Positions 8,161 to 19,330 of a DNA stretch of 64,000 nt are shown in pieces. The notes below the pieces were generated by a model, which worked only from the letters and a program-made list of their open reading frames with translations, was not told the DNA's origin and made no database searches. Both the position numbers and the translations under genes were made by a program. The DNA comes from Halopseudomonas formosensis (GTDB taxonomy: Bacteria; Pseudomonadota; Gammaproteobacteria; Pseudomonadales; Pseudomonadaceae): positions 62,001 through 126,000 of the forward strand of contig NZ_FOYD01000002.1 in the NCBI RefSeq assembly GCF_900115905.1. The letters are read 5' to 3'. The number at the start of each line of letters is the position of its first letter. Within the stretch, counting starts at the first letter, position 1.

Positions 8161-9996
8161 ATGCTCGATAAGCTGACAACCGCTCTGGGCTGCCTGCTCC
8201 TGTCACTGGCCTGCACCGCCAGCGCCGCCAACGGCAGCCACGCCCTGACCCTGTACGGCGAACCGCCGAAATATCCCGCCGACTTCCAGCACTTCGACTA
8301 TGTCAATCCCGAAGCCCCCAAGCGCGGCACCCTGCGCCTTTCCGCCTTCGGCAGTTTCGACTCCTTCAACGGCTTCATCAGCCGCGGTACCGCCGCCGAC
8401 CAGCTGGGACTGATCTACGACACCCTGACGGTCCATTCGCTGGATGAACCCTTTACCGAGTATGGCCTGATCGCCCACAGCATGGAGCAGGCCGAGGACA
8501 ATACCTGGGTGCGCTTCCACCTGCGCCCCGAGGCCCGCTTCCATGATGGCCAGCCGATTACCGCCAGCGATGTGGTCTTCACCTTCAACACCCTGCTGGA
8601 GAAAGGCGCGCCCTTCTACAAGGCCTATTACGGCGATGTAAAGGAGGTGGTGGCCGAGGACGAGCACAGCGTCATCTTTCATTTCACCCACGCTCGCAAC
8701 CGCGAGCTGCCGCTGGTACTCGGTCAGTTGCCGGTGCTGCCGGAACATTACTGGTCCGAACGCGACTTCAGCCGCACCGGACTGGAACCGCCCCTGGGCA
8801 GTGGCCCCTACCGCATCGGCCAGGTACGCCCCGGGCGCACAGTGACCTTCGAGCGGGTCACCGACTACTGGGCAGCGGATCTGCCGGTCCGCCGCGGCTT
8901 CTACAATTTCGATCGCATCGTCGTCGACTACTACCGGGATCTGGGTGTGGCCCTGGAGGCCTTCAAGGCCGGCCAGTTCGATTTCAACGAGGAGTTCAGC
9001 GCCAAGAACTGGAGCACCGGCTATGACAGCCCGGCGCTCAGCGACGGACGCATCATCAGGGAAGAGATCCCCAACCTGAATACCCGGGGCATGCAGGGCT
9101 TCGTGTTCAATCTGCGCAAACCGTATTTCCAGGACGTGCGGGTGCGCAAGGCCATCGCCCTGCTGTTCGACTTCGAATGGGCCAACAGCCGCCTGTTCCA
9201 TGGCGCCTATGAGCGCAGCTCCAGCTTCTTCGGCAACTCGGAACTGGGCGCCGAAGGCCTGCCCGGTGAAGACGAGCTGGCCCTGCTCGAGCCCCTGCGC
9301 GAGCAACTGCCCGCCGAGGTGTTCGGCCCGGCCTATGTCCCTCCGGTCACCGATGGCAGTGGCAACATCCGCGATCAGCGCCGCCAGGCCTACGAGCTGC
9401 TGCAGGAGGCCGGCTGGCGGATCGAGAATGATCAACTGGTCAATGCCGATGGCGAGCAGCTGAGCTTCGAATTCCTGCTCATCCAGGCGGATTTCGAGCG
9501 GGTGCTGCTGCCCTTCAAGCGCAACCTGGCCTCGCTGGGCATCGACATGCAGCTGCGCCGCATCGATGTGTCGCAATACGTCAATCGCCTGCGTTCCCGC
9601 GACTTCGACATGGTGGTCACCAGCTTTGCCCAGTCCAACTCGCCGGGCAACGAACAGCGCGAGTACTGGCACTCCTCCAGCGCCGACAATCCAGGCAGCC
9701 GCAATCTCATGGGGCTGCGTGATCCGGCCATCGATCAGTTGGTTGAAGGGCTCATCCAGGCCGATTCCCGAGCCGAGCTGATCACTTACACCCGTGCGCT
9801 GGACCGGGTGCTGCGGGCCGGCCACTACCTGATACCCAACTACCACACCAGCGTGTACCGGGTGGCCTACTGGAACAAGTTCGCCCACCCCGAGCAGCCA
9901 CCGAAGTACGACCTGGGCCTCTACACCTGGTGGGCTACCGAGGAAGGCACCCAGCCCGCCCCGGTGCTGCTGCCCGAACCCGAGCAGGAGCCCTAA
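8161..9996 (+). CDS. Extracellular solute-binding protein, family 5 (YejA-like), copy 2
   Basis: A 611-residue periplasmic binding protein paralogous to the preceding gene. Shared segments include YVNPEAPKRGTLRLSAFGSF, HLRPEARFHDGQPITASDVVF, LPVLPEHYW and a C-terminal YTWWAT/RTWWMD tail, showing a tandem duplication with long divergence. A cleavable signal peptide ends near CTASAA. AAGG lies 7 nt before the ATG. It precedes yejB by 3 bp, making it the more tightly coupled binding protein of the operon. The C-terminus has an extra proline- and glutamate-rich tail after WATEEG. Confidence 0.9.
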   Translation: MLDKLTTALGCLLLSLACTASAANGSHALTLYGEPPKYPADFQHFDYVNPEAPKRGTLRLSAFGSFDSFNGFISRGTAADQLGLIYDTLTVHSLDEPFTEYGLIAHSMEQAEDNTWVRFHLRPEARFHDGQPITASDVVFTFNTLLEKGAPFYKAYYGDVKEVVAEDEHSVIFHFTHARNRELPLVLGQLPVLPEHYWSERDFSRTGLEPPLGSGPYRIGQVRPGRTVTFERVTDYWAADLPVRRGFYNFDRIVVDYYRDLGVALEAFKAGQFDFNEEFSAKNWSTGYDSPALSDGRIIREEIPNLNTRGMQGFVFNLRKPYFQDVRVRKAIALLFDFEWANSRLFHGAYERSSSFFGNSELGAEGLPGEDELALLEPLREQLPAEVFGPAYVPPVTDGSGNIRDQRRQAYELLQEAGWRIENDQLVNADGEQLSFEFLLIQADFERVLLPFKRNLASLGIDMQLRRIDVSQYVNRLRSRDFDMVVTSFAQSNSPGNEQREYWHSSSADNPGSRNLMGLRDPAIDQLVEGLIQADSRAELITYTRALDRVLRAGHYLIPNYHTSVYRVAYWNKFAHPEQPPKYDLGLYTWWATEEGTQPAPVLLPEPEQEP

Positions 9997-9999
9997 GCC

Positions 10000-11073
10000 A
10001 TGCTGGCCTACATCATTCGGCGTCTGCTGCTGATCATTCCCACCCTGTTCGGCATCCTGATGATCAACTTCCTGATCATCCAGGCCGCCCCGGGCGGCCC
10101 GGTGGAACAGATGATCGCCAACCTCGAGGGCTTCGAGGGCGCCACCAGCCGTATTTCCGGCAGCATGCACGCGGAGGTCGCCAGCGGCAGCAGCTACCGC
10201 GGCGCCCAGGGGCTGGATCCTGAGATCATCGCCGAGATCGAGCGCATGTACGGCTTCGACAAGCCGGCCCATGAGCGCTTCTGGCTCATGATCAAGGGCT
10301 ACCTGACCTTCGATTTCGGCGACAGCTTCTTCCGTGATGCCAGCGTCATCGATCTGATCATCGAGAAGATGCCGGTGTCCATTTCCCTCGGCCTGTGGAC
10401 CACCCTGCTAACCTATCTGATCTCCATCCCCCTGGGCATCCGCAAGGCCATCCGCCACGGCTCGGCCTTCGATGTCTGGACCAGCTCGCTGATCATCGTC
10501 GGCTACGCCATTCCCGGCTTCCTGCTGGCCATTCTGCTGATCGTGCTGTTTGCCGGCGGCAGCTACTTCGACTGGTTCCCCCTGCGCGGGCTGACTTCCA
10601 ACAACTGGGAGGAATTGAGCACCTGGGGCAAGATCACCGACTACCTCTGGCACCTGGTGCTGCCGATCACCGCCATGGTCATCGGCAGCTTCGCCACCCT
10701 GACCATGCTGACCAAGAACTGCTTCCTCGACGAGATCGGCAAGCAGTACGTGGTCACTGCCCGCGCCAAGGGCCTGTCGGAAAACCGCGTGCTCTACGGC
10801 CACGTGTTCCGCAACGCCATGCTGCTGATCATCGCCGGCTTCCCGGCAGCCCTGATCAGCGTATTCTTCACCGGTGCCCTGCTGATCGAGGTGATCTTCT
10901 CCCTCGACGGCCTTGGCCTGCTCGGCTTCGAGGCGGCCATCAACCGGGACTACCCGCTGATGTTCGGCACCCTGTACATCTTCACCCTGCTCGGGCTGGT
11001 GGTGAAGCTGATCGGTGACATCGCCTATACCCTGGTCGATCCGCGCATCGACTTCGAAAGCCGGGAGGGTTGA
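10000..11073 (+). CDS. yejB: Peptide ABC transporter permease YejB
   Basis: A 357-residue inner-membrane permease. It opens with a transmembrane segment and has a periplasmic insert (about residues 50-100) typical of the DppB/OppB class, then about five more membrane helices. The cytoplasmic coupling loop [25 protein letters not shown] is the EAA motif contacting the ATPase. It ends [10 protein letters not shown] at the YejE junction. GGAG precedes the ATG. It pairs with yejE to form the pore of the importer. Confidence 0.94.
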   Translation: MLAYIIRRLLLIIPTLFGILMINFLIIQAAPGGPVEQMIANLEGFEGATSRISGSMHAEVASGSSYRGAQGLDPEIIAEIERMYGFDKPAHERFWLMIKGYLTFDFGDSFFRDASVIDLIIEKMPVSISLGLWTTLLTYLISIPLGIRKAIRHGSAFDVWTSSLIIVGYAIPGFLLAILLIVLFAGGSYFDWFPLRGLTSNNWEELSTWGKITDYLWHLVLPITAMVIGSFATLTMLTKNCFLDEIGKQYVVTARAKGLSENRVLYGHVFRNAMLLIIAGFPAALISVFFTGALLIEVIFSLDGLGLLGFEAAINRDYPLMFGTLYIFTLLGLVVKLIGDIAYTLVDPRIDFESREG

Positions 11074-11075
11074 GC

Positions 11076-12104
11076 ATGTCACGTTTCAAATTGTCTCCGC
11101 TCAACCAGCGCCGCTTTGCCCGCTTCCGCGCCAACCGCCGCGGCTGGTGGTCGCTGCACATCTTCCTGGTGCTGTTCGTCCTCAGCCTGGGTGCCGAGCT
11201 GATCGCCAACGACAAGCCGCTGGTGGTCGGCTACCAGGACGAGCTGTACTTCCCGGTGTTCAAGCGCTATGCCGAAACCGAGTTCGGCGGTGAGTTTCCC
11301 ATCGAGGCCGACTACCGCAGCCCCTATGTGCGCGAGCTGATCGAGGAGGCCGGTGGCTGGATGCTGTGGCCGCCGATTCCCTACAGCTACGGCACCATCA
11401 ACTACGATCTGCAGGTTCCGGCACCGGCACCGCCCTCGGCGGACAACTGGCTGGGTACCGACGATCAGGCTCGGGACGTGCTGGCCCGGGTGATCTACGG
11501 CTTCCGCATCTCGGTACTCTTTGCCCTGACCCTGACCATCCTCAGCTCCATCATCGGGGTGGTGGCCGGGGCCATCCAGGGCTTCTACGGCGGGCGCATC
11601 GACCTGTTCGGGCAGCGTTTCATCGAGGTCTGGTCGGGACTGCCGGTGCTCTACCTGCTGATCATCCTGGCCAGCTTCGTGCAGCCCAACTTCTGGTGGC
11701 TGCTGGGCATCATGCTGCTGTTCTCCTGGATGGCACTGGTGGATGTGGTGCGCGCCGAATTTCTGCGTGGGCGCAACCTGGAGTACGTGCGCGCGGCCCG
11801 CGCCCTGGGCGCCGGCAACGGTACCATCATGTTCCGCCACATACTGCCCAACGCCATGGTCGCCACCCTGACCTTCTTCCCCTTCATTCTCACCGGCGGG
11901 GTGATCACCCTGACCTCGCTCGACTTTCTGGGCTTCGGTCTCCCGCCCGGCTCGCCCTCACTGGGTGAGCTGATCGCCCAGGGCAAGGCCAATCTGCAGG
12001 CGCCCTGGCTGGGCATCACCGCCTTCGTCGTGCTGTCGGTGATGCTGTCGCTGCTGGTATTCATCGGCGAAGCCCTACGCGATGCCTTCGACCCGAGGAA
12101 ATGA
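11076..12104 (+). CDS. yejE: Peptide ABC transporter permease YejE
   Basis: A 342-residue DppC/OppC-class permease. The start at 11076 is preferred because GGGAGG lies 7 nt upstream; a TTG six bases earlier would overlap the yejB stop. It has an N-terminal membrane segment after a basic RRFARFRANRRGWW stretch, a large periplasmic insert with GYQDELYFPVFKRYAETEFG, five further helices and the EAA loop EYVRAARALGAGNGTIMFRH. GTDDQARDVLARVIYGFRIS is the characteristic DppC entry. It is translationally linked to yejB and yejF. Confidence 0.94.
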   Translation: MSRFKLSPLNQRRFARFRANRRGWWSLHIFLVLFVLSLGAELIANDKPLVVGYQDELYFPVFKRYAETEFGGEFPIEADYRSPYVRELIEEAGGWMLWPPIPYSYGTINYDLQVPAPAPPSADNWLGTDDQARDVLARVIYGFRISVLFALTLTILSSIIGVVAGAIQGFYGGRIDLFGQRFIEVWSGLPVLYLLIILASFVQPNFWWLLGIMLLFSWMALVDVVRAEFLRGRNLEYVRAARALGAGNGTIMFRHILPNAMVATLTFFPFILTGGVITLTSLDFLGFGLPPGSPSLGELIAQGKANLQAPWLGITAFVVLSVMLSLLVFIGEALRDAFDPRK

Positions 12105-12105
12105 C

Positions 12106-13728
<1,623 letters not shown>

Positions 13729-13752
13729 GGCCCAGAGAAACAGGAAAAGAAC

Positions 13753-14553
13753 ATGGGATTTCTTAGCGGAAAGCGCGTACTCATCGTTGGTGTAGCCAGC
13801 AAGCTGTCCATTGCCTCGGGCATCGCCGCAGCCATGCACCGCGAAGGTGCCGAGCTGGCCTTCACCTACCAGAACGACAAGCTCAAGGGCCGTGTGGAAG
13901 AATTCGCCGCCGGCTGGGGTTCCAGCGCAGACATGTGCTTTCCCTGTGACGTGGCCGACGATGCCCAGATCGAGCAGGTATTCGCCGAGCTGGAGAAGAA
14001 GTGGCCCGAGGGCATCGACTGCATCGTTCACTCGGTCGGTTTCGCCCCCGGTGACCAGCTGGATGGCGATTTCACCGAAGTGACCACCCGCGAAGGCTTC
14101 AAGATCGCCCACGACATCAGCGCCTACAGCTTCGTCGCCCTGGCCAAGGCCGGCCGTGAAGCCCTGAAGAAGCGCAACGGCAACCTGCTGACCCTGAGCT
14201 ATCTGGGCGCGGTACGCACCATGCCCAACTACAACGTCATGGGCATGGCCAAGGCCAGCCTGGAAGCCGGTGTACGCTACCTGGCCACCAGCCTCGGCCC
14301 AGACGGCATCCGCGTCAACGCCATCTCCGCCGGTCCGATCCGCACCCTGGCCGCCTCCGGCATCAAGAGCTTCCGCAAGATGCTGGCCTACAACGAAGCC
14401 CGCACCCCGCTGCGCCGCAACGTCACCATCGAGGAAGTCGGCAACGCCGGTGCCTTCCTCTGCTCCGACCTGGCCTCCGGCATCTCCGGCGAGATCCTGT
14501 ATGTGGATGGTGGCTTCAACACCACCGCCATGGGCAGCATCGATCAGGAGTGA
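13753..14553 (+). CDS. fabI: Enoyl-[acyl-carrier-protein] reductase, NADH-type
   Basis: A 266-residue SDR-fold enzyme that reduces trans-2-enoyl-ACP in the last step of each fatty-acid elongation cycle. [13 protein letters not shown] near residues 14-26 is the FabI-type nucleotide loop. The catalytic Tyr and Lys are in [14 protein letters not shown] (YX6K) near residues 159-172. [13 protein letters not shown] is the substrate loop, the usual site of triclosan and diazaborine contact. AGGA lies about 9 nt before the ATG. The 24-bp gap after yejF suggests possible read-through from the importer operon, the same order as in Pseudomonas. Confidence 0.97.
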   Translation: MGFLSGKRVLIVGVASKLSIASGIAAAMHREGAELAFTYQNDKLKGRVEEFAAGWGSSADMCFPCDVADDAQIEQVFAELEKKWPEGIDCIVHSVGFAPGDQLDGDFTEVTTREGFKIAHDISAYSFVALAKAGREALKKRNGNLLTLSYLGAVRTMPNYNVMGMAKASLEAGVRYLATSLGPDGIRVNAISAGPIRTLAASGIKSFRKMLAYNEARTPLRRNVTIEEVGNAGAFLCSDLASGISGEILYVDGGFNTTAMGSIDQE

Positions 14554-14558
14554 TCCTG

Positions 14559-14596
14559 ACCCCGGGGCGGGCTGGCGCCCGCCATTCGCCCCGGGG
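14559..14596 (+). terminator. GC-rich hairpin after fabI
   Basis: A nested inverted repeat just after the fabI stop: outer CCCCGGGGCG pairs with CGCCCCGGGG around an inner GCGGGC/GCCCGC stem. No T-run follows, so intrinsic termination is unproven. Confidence 0.4.
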
Positions 14597-14648
14597 GCCG
14601 GGGCTCCCACACTAATCCCCGCCCCGCTCTACCCTTCTACCCCACCCC

Positions 14649-14693
14649 GTAGGAGCAGCGCCCCCGCTGCGAACGGCGTGCAAAGCACGCCCC
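14649..14693 (+). repeat. REP-like repeat, copy A
   Basis: About 45 bp starting GTAGGAGCAGCG, then CCCCGCTGCGAACGG and GTGCAAAGCACGCCCC. The internal AGCG/CGCT arms and the GTGC/GCAC arms can form two small stems. A near-identical copy lies exactly 100 bp downstream. The GTAGGAGC...GCGAACGG form resembles Pseudomonas REP elements found between genes. Confidence 0.7.
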
Positions 14694-14748
14694 AGCGCAA
14701 GCCAGGACCACCTCTTCCTCACTCCCGGCACTACCGCCACCCCGACCT

Positions 14749-14792
14749 GTAGGAGCAGCGCCCCGCTGCGAACGGCGTGCACAGCACGCCCC
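14749..14792 (+). repeat. REP-like repeat, copy B
   Basis: The second direct copy of the REP-like element, identical to copy A except for one missing C and one A-to-C change in the GTGC-loop. It lies between the convergent ends of fabI and the outer-membrane efflux gene. Confidence 0.7.
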
Positions 14793-14822
14793 TCCGTTCT
14801 GCCCCGGCCCGGGAAAACGGCC

Positions 14823-16235
14823 CTACTCCCCCAGCACCGACTGAATCACCGGATCCTCCAGATCCCACCCTCCGCCGATAATTGCCGCCAGCTGCACAGT
14901 GGCGGCCAGCCGCTGGGCATGGATATCCACCGCCACCCGACGAGCAGCCAGGGTAATATTCTGCGCCGTTACCACTTCCAGGAAAGACACCTGTCCGGCC
15001 CGGTAACGGTTGTTCGCCACCCGCTCGTTCTCCTCCGCCAGCTGCAACAACGCCGCCTGCTGTTCGGCCTTCTCGCCGAGGATCTGCAGGGTCGCCAGCA
15101 CATCTTCCAACTCCCGCAGGCTGTCGATCACCGTCTGCCGATAGAAGGCCGCCTGCTCTTCGTGCCGGGCCACGGCCAGTTCCAGGGCAGCGCTGCGCTG
15201 GCCACCGTCCAGCAGGGTCTGGGCCAGGCTCGGGCCCAGTGACCACACCCGCGCCGGGGCATCGAACAGGCCACTGAAACTGCCGCTCTGCACGCCACCC
15301 CAGAGATCCAGAGTGACATCCGGCAGCCAGGCGGTGCGGGCCACGCCGATGCGTGCGTTGGCGGCAGCGACCTGGCGCTCAGCCGCCACCACATCGGGGC
15401 GCCGGGCGATGAGCGTGGCCGGCAGACTGCGCGGCAGCGTCGGCACGACAGGCAGTGTGCCCTGCTCGGCCAGGCTCAGCTGTACCGGTGCCACGCCGAG
15501 CAGCGCCGCCAGGGCATTCTGTTCCCGGGCCCGGGCTGCCTGCAGGTCATACAGGTCGGTGCGCAGGGACTGCAGCTGGGTTTCCGCCTGGATCACATCC
15601 GAACGGGCGACTATGCCCGCCTGATACTGGTTGCGGGTCAGGCTGGCGGAGCGCTCGTAGCCGGCCAGGGTATCGCGCAGTATCTCCTGCTGCCGGTCAA
15701 GCGCGCGCAGGTTGATATAGGACTCGGCTACCGCCACCTGGAGCGCCAGTCGCACGGCCGCCAGATCCGCGGCGCTGGCCTGCATGCCGGCCTGATCCGC
15801 CTCGATGGTGCGTCTTACCCGCCCCCACAGATCCGGCGCCCAACCGACCTGCAGCCGGGCATCGTACTGACTGGCAGTGGAGCGGTCGCTGCCGCCGCTG
15901 CGCGTGGCGCCCAGCCCCGCGCCCAGCTCGGGCACCCGCGCGCCCCGGCTCTGGCGCCACTGCGCTTCGGCGGCACGGTAGCGCGCTTCGGCCTGGGCCA
16001 GGGTCTGGTTTGCCGTCAGGCTCTGTTCGACCAGCTGGCTGAGTGCCTCGTCATCAAAAGCCGTCCACCAGCTGCCACTGGCCGCCCAGCTGTCCGCCGG
16101 CACCGGCTGCCAGCCGTCCTGGTAGCGAAGCTGGGTGGTATCTATGGTATCCGGCGGCACATGATCCGGCCCCAGGGTGCAGGCCGACAGCAGCAGGCAG
16201 GCGGAGAGTGACAGTGTGGAAATAGGGATCTTCAT
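14823..16235 (-). CDS. opmB: RND efflux outer-membrane lipoprotein (OprM/NodT family)
   Basis: A 470-residue outer-membrane channel. The N-terminus is a lipoprotein signal with lipobox LSAC at about residues 16-19. The rest shows the duplicated TolC-like coiled-coil repeat, for example NQTLAQAEARYRAAEAQWRQSRG and RRPDVVAAERQVAAANARIGVARTAWLPD. It is the last gene of the efflux operon; its ATG overlaps the stop of the upstream RND gene as ATGA, so the two are co-translated. The symbol is by analogy with MuxABC-OpmB of P. aeruginosa and is not proven. Confidence 0.85.
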   Translation of the reverse strand: MKIPISTLSLSACLLLSACTLGPDHVPPDTIDTTQLRYQDGWQPVPADSWAASGSWWTAFDDEALSQLVEQSLTANQTLAQAEARYRAAEAQWRQSRGARVPELGAGLGATRSGGSDRSTASQYDARLQVGWAPDLWGRVRRTIEADQAGMQASAADLAAVRLALQVAVAESYINLRALDRQQEILRDTLAGYERSASLTRNQYQAGIVARSDVIQAETQLQSLRTDLYDLQAARAREQNALAALLGVAPVQLSLAEQGTLPVVPTLPRSLPATLIARRPDVVAAERQVAAANARIGVARTAWLPDVTLDLWGGVQSGSFSGLFDAPARVWSLGPSLAQTLLDGGQRSAALELAVARHEEQAAFYRQTVIDSLRELEDVLATLQILGEKAEQQAALLQLAEENERVANNRYRAGQVSFLEVVTAQNITLAARRVAVDIHAQRLAATVQLAAIIGGGWDLEDPVIQSVLGE

Positions 16236-19200
16236 GGCGATGCATTCACAGGATCGGCCGGGGTATTCCGGCGGCGCAGCACCCGCTGACGCAGGCGCTC
16301 AAGATAGAGGTAGATCACCGGCGTGGTATACAGGGTCAGCAGCTGGCTGACCGCCAGACCGCCGATGATGGCGATGCCCAGGGGTCGGCGCATTTCGGCG
16401 CCTTCACCGAACCCGAGCACCAGCGGGACGGCGCCGAGCAACCCGGCCAGGTTGGTCATCAGAATGGGGCGCAGGCGCAGCAGTGCGGCCTGACGGATGG
16501 CCGCCTGCGGGGACAGACCGTCCCGGCGCTGCCCCACCAGGGCAAAGTCGATCATCATGATCGCGTTCTTCATCACCACGCCGATCAACAGAAAAAGCCC
16601 GAGCAGCGCGATCAGACTGAAGTTGGTTCCGCTCAGTTGCAGTGCCAGCAGCGCACCGACCCCGGCCGAGGGCAGCGTGGAGAGAATGGTCAGCGGGTGC
16701 AGGGTGCTTTCATAGAGCACACCCAGCACCAGGTACACCGCCAGCACCACCCACAGCAGCAGCCAGGGCTGATTGAGGTTGACGCTGAAATCCGGGCGGC
16801 CGGCGGACGCGGGCACCGTATGCACCGAGGCCGGCAGCATGATCTCGGCGAGCATCCGCTCGATGGCCTGCTCCGCCTCATAGGCAGTCACCCCCGGAGC
16901 CAGAGCATAGCCGACGCCGACCGAGGCGAACTGGCCGTCGTGCCGTACCCGGTCACTGGCCATGCCGTAGCCCCAGCTGGCGAAGGTCGACAGCGGAACC
17001 CGGCTACCCTCGGCGGTGACTACCTCGACCTGCTCCAGCACGGCAGGATCACTGGTGAATCGCGGGTCCAGCTCCATGACTACCCGATACTGGTTCAGCT
17101 CGTCGTAGAGGGTAGCGACCTGGCGCTGTGAGAAGGAGTTGTTCAGCACCGAGGCAATGGTGGCCATGTCCACGCCCAGACGCCGAGCAGCCTCCCGATC
17201 GATATCCAGTACCACCTGGCGGGTTTCCTCACCGCCGGCCGCGTCCACATCCACCAGTTCCGGCATTGCCTGCATGGCTTCCGACACCCGTCGTGACCAC
17301 AGCTTGAGTGCATCCAGCGAGTCCGAGCGCAGCACCACCTCATGCTCGCTGCGACGGAAGGGTGAACCCAGGTAGATATCCTGATCGACCATGAGGAACA
17401 TCATCGCCCCCGGGATCTGCGGGGTGCCGTTGCGCAGGCGTTCGATCACCTGCTGGGCCGACACGCCGCGCTCCTCCAGCGGCTTGAGATTGATCGACAG
17501 CTGGGCGTTGGTGGTGCCACCGGCGCCGCCGCTGGTGCCGGTCAGATCCTGTACCGCCGGGTCGGCCAGGATGTGCTGGCGGAAGGCATCTATCTTCGGC
17601 TGCATGACCTGGAAGGAGAAGCCGTCATCCCCGCGCACGAATCCGCGAATCTGCCCGGTGTCCTGCTGTGGCAGGGTTTCCTTGGTGATGTTCACGTACA
17701 GCCAGGCGTTGCCGGCAACCACCGCCGCCAGCGCCAGCAACACCAGCACGCCGTGGCGCAGACTCCAATCCAGGCTGCTGCGGTAGCCATCCTGCAGCCC
17801 GCCGAACAGGCTGGCGGTATAGCGGGCCAGACGACCCGGCGACTGCTCCTGCCGCCCCTTGAGCCAGAGCGCGCAGAGGCTCGGCGTCACCGTCAGGGAG
17901 ACCAGCAGGGAGATCAGCATGGCCGCCGCCAGGGTGATGGAGAACTCCCGGAACAGACGTTCCACCACCCCGCCCATGAACAGGATGGACACGAATACCA
18001 CCACCAGCGCCAGGTTCATTGCCAGCAGGGTAAATCCCACCTCGCCGGCCCCCCGAAGGGCGGCACGCAGCGGCGGCAGACCGCTTTCGATATGCCGCTC
18101 GACGTTCTCCAGCACCACTATGGCATCGTCCACCACCAGCCCGGCGGCAACAATCAGCGCCATCAGCGACAGGTTGTTCAGCGAGAAGCCGTACAGGTAC
18201 ATCACCACGAAGCTGCCGACCAGGGATACCGGCAGGGCCACCGACGGAATCAGTGCGGTGCGCGCACTGCCGAGGAACAGCCAGACCACCAGTACCACCA
18301 GCAGCGAGGCCAGCATCAGGGTGAACTGCGCCTCGTTGAGGGTCGCGCGGATCACCGGCGAGCGATCCATGACCACCGCCAGCTCGCTGTCAGCCGGCAT
18401 CAGGGCCTGCAGGTGCGGCAACTGCGCATGAATGGCATCTATGGTGCGAACAATATTGGCCCCGCTCTGGCGGCTGATCATCAGGATCACCGCCGGATCA
18501 TGGTTGTGGAAGCCGCTGGTGTAACGGTTTTCCACCGAGTCGGTCACGGTGGCCAGGTCACCCAGACGGACCACGGCGCCATCGCGGTGGCGGATGACCA
18601 GATTGCGGTATTCCTCGGCGGTGCGCAGCGAATCGCTGATGCCCAGCCGCCAGCGATGGGCCTGCTCCTCGACGAATCCCAGCGGATACAGGGCGGTGCT
18701 CTGGGTGATGGCGTTGCGGACTTCATCCAGCGCGATGCCGTTGTGCAGCAACGCCCCGGGATCCAGCTGCACCCGCACCGCCGGCAGCGAGGCCCCGGAG
18801 ACACTGACCTCCCCTACCCCTGCAATCTGCGCCAGCTTCTGCGCCAGGATGGTGGAGGCCGCATCGTAGAGGGCGCTGGAGGCGAGATTGGGCGAGCTCA
18901 GCGCCAGGGCCATGATCGGCGCCTGGGACGGGTTGACCTTGCGGTACTGGGGGTTGCCGGGCATGCCCGCGGGCAGCTCGCCGCGCACCGAGTTGATCGC
19001 CGCCTGCACCTCTCTGGCCGCCTCGTCGATGTCCCTGTCCAGCTCGAACTGCAGCATGATCTGGGTACTGCCCTGATTGCTGCTGGAGGTGATGGCCACC
19101 ACGCCTGATATGGCGCCCAGGGCCCGCTCCAGGGGTGTGGCCACGGTGGCGGCCATGCTTTCCGGGCTCGCGCCCGGCAGGCTGGCATTGACCGTGATCA

Positions 19201-19330
19201 CCGGAAAATCCACCTCGGGCAAGGGCGCTACCGGCAGCAACCGCCAGCACAGCAGCCCGCAGGCCAGCAGCGCCAGGGCCAGCAGACAGCTGGCCACAGG
19301 TCGACTGACGAACAGGCTGGCCGGGTTCAT
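16232..19330 (-). CDS. muxC: RND multidrug efflux permease, MdtC/MuxC type
   Basis: A 1032-residue proton-driven inner-membrane pump with the RND layout: one N-terminal helix, a large periplasmic loop, a helix bundle, a second loop and a final bundle. The proton-relay Asp pair is in [17 protein letters not shown] near residues 400-415. [20 protein letters not shown] is the conserved start of the first porter domain. Its start and stop overlap the genes on either side by 4 bp. Two different RND subunits in one operon is the hallmark of MdtBC/MuxBC, which work as a mixed trimer. Export substrates cannot be told from sequence. Confidence 0.88.
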   Translation of the reverse strand: MNPASLFVSRPVASCLLALALLACGLLCWRLLPVAPLPEVDFPVITVNASLPGASPESMAATVATPLERALGAISGVVAITSSSNQGSTQIMLQFELDRDIDEAAREVQAAINSVRGELPAGMPGNPQYRKVNPSQAPIMALALSSPNLASSALYDAASTILAQKLAQIAGVGEVSVSGASLPAVRVQLDPGALLHNGIALDEVRNAITQSTALYPLGFVEEQAHRWRLGISDSLRTAEEYRNLVIRHRDGAVVRLGDLATVTDSVENRYTSGFHNHDPAVILMISRQSGANIVRTIDAIHAQLPHLQALMPADSELAVVMDRSPVIRATLNEAQFTLMLASLLVVLVVWLFLGSARTALIPSVALPVSLVGSFVVMYLYGFSLNNLSLMALIVAAGLVVDDAIVVLENVERHIESGLPPLRAALRGAGEVGFTLLAMNLALVVVFVSILFMGGVVERLFREFSITLAAAMLISLLVSLTVTPSLCALWLKGRQEQSPGRLARYTASLFGGLQDGYRSSLDWSLRHGVLVLLALAAVVAGNAWLYVNITKETLPQQDTGQIRGFVRGDDGFSFQVMQPKIDAFRQHILADPAVQDLTGTSGGAGGTTNAQLSINLKPLEERGVSAQQVIERLRNGTPQIPGAMMFLMVDQDIYLGSPFRRSEHEVVLRSDSLDALKLWSRRVSEAMQAMPELVDVDAAGGEETRQVVLDIDREAARRLGVDMATIASVLNNSFSQRQVATLYDELNQYRVVMELDPRFTSDPAVLEQVEVVTAEGSRVPLSTFASWGYGMASDRVRHDGQFASVGVGYALAPGVTAYEAEQAIERMLAEIMLPASVHTVPASAGRPDFSVNLNQPWLLLWVVLAVYLVLGVLYESTLHPLTILSTLPSAGVGALLALQLSGTNFSLIALLGLFLLIGVVMKNAIMMIDFALVGQRRDGLSPQAAIRQAALLRLRPILMTNLAGLLGAVPLVLGFGEGAEMRRPLGIAIIGGLAVSQLLTLYTTPVIYLYLERLRQRVLRRRNTPADPVNASP

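Noticed and set aside
8203-10272. Long minus-strand open frame (about 689 codons) antisense to the second binding protein and yejB
   Set aside because: It crosses two well-supported genes on the other strand, its protein is low-complexity and matches no family; it results from high GC and codon bias.
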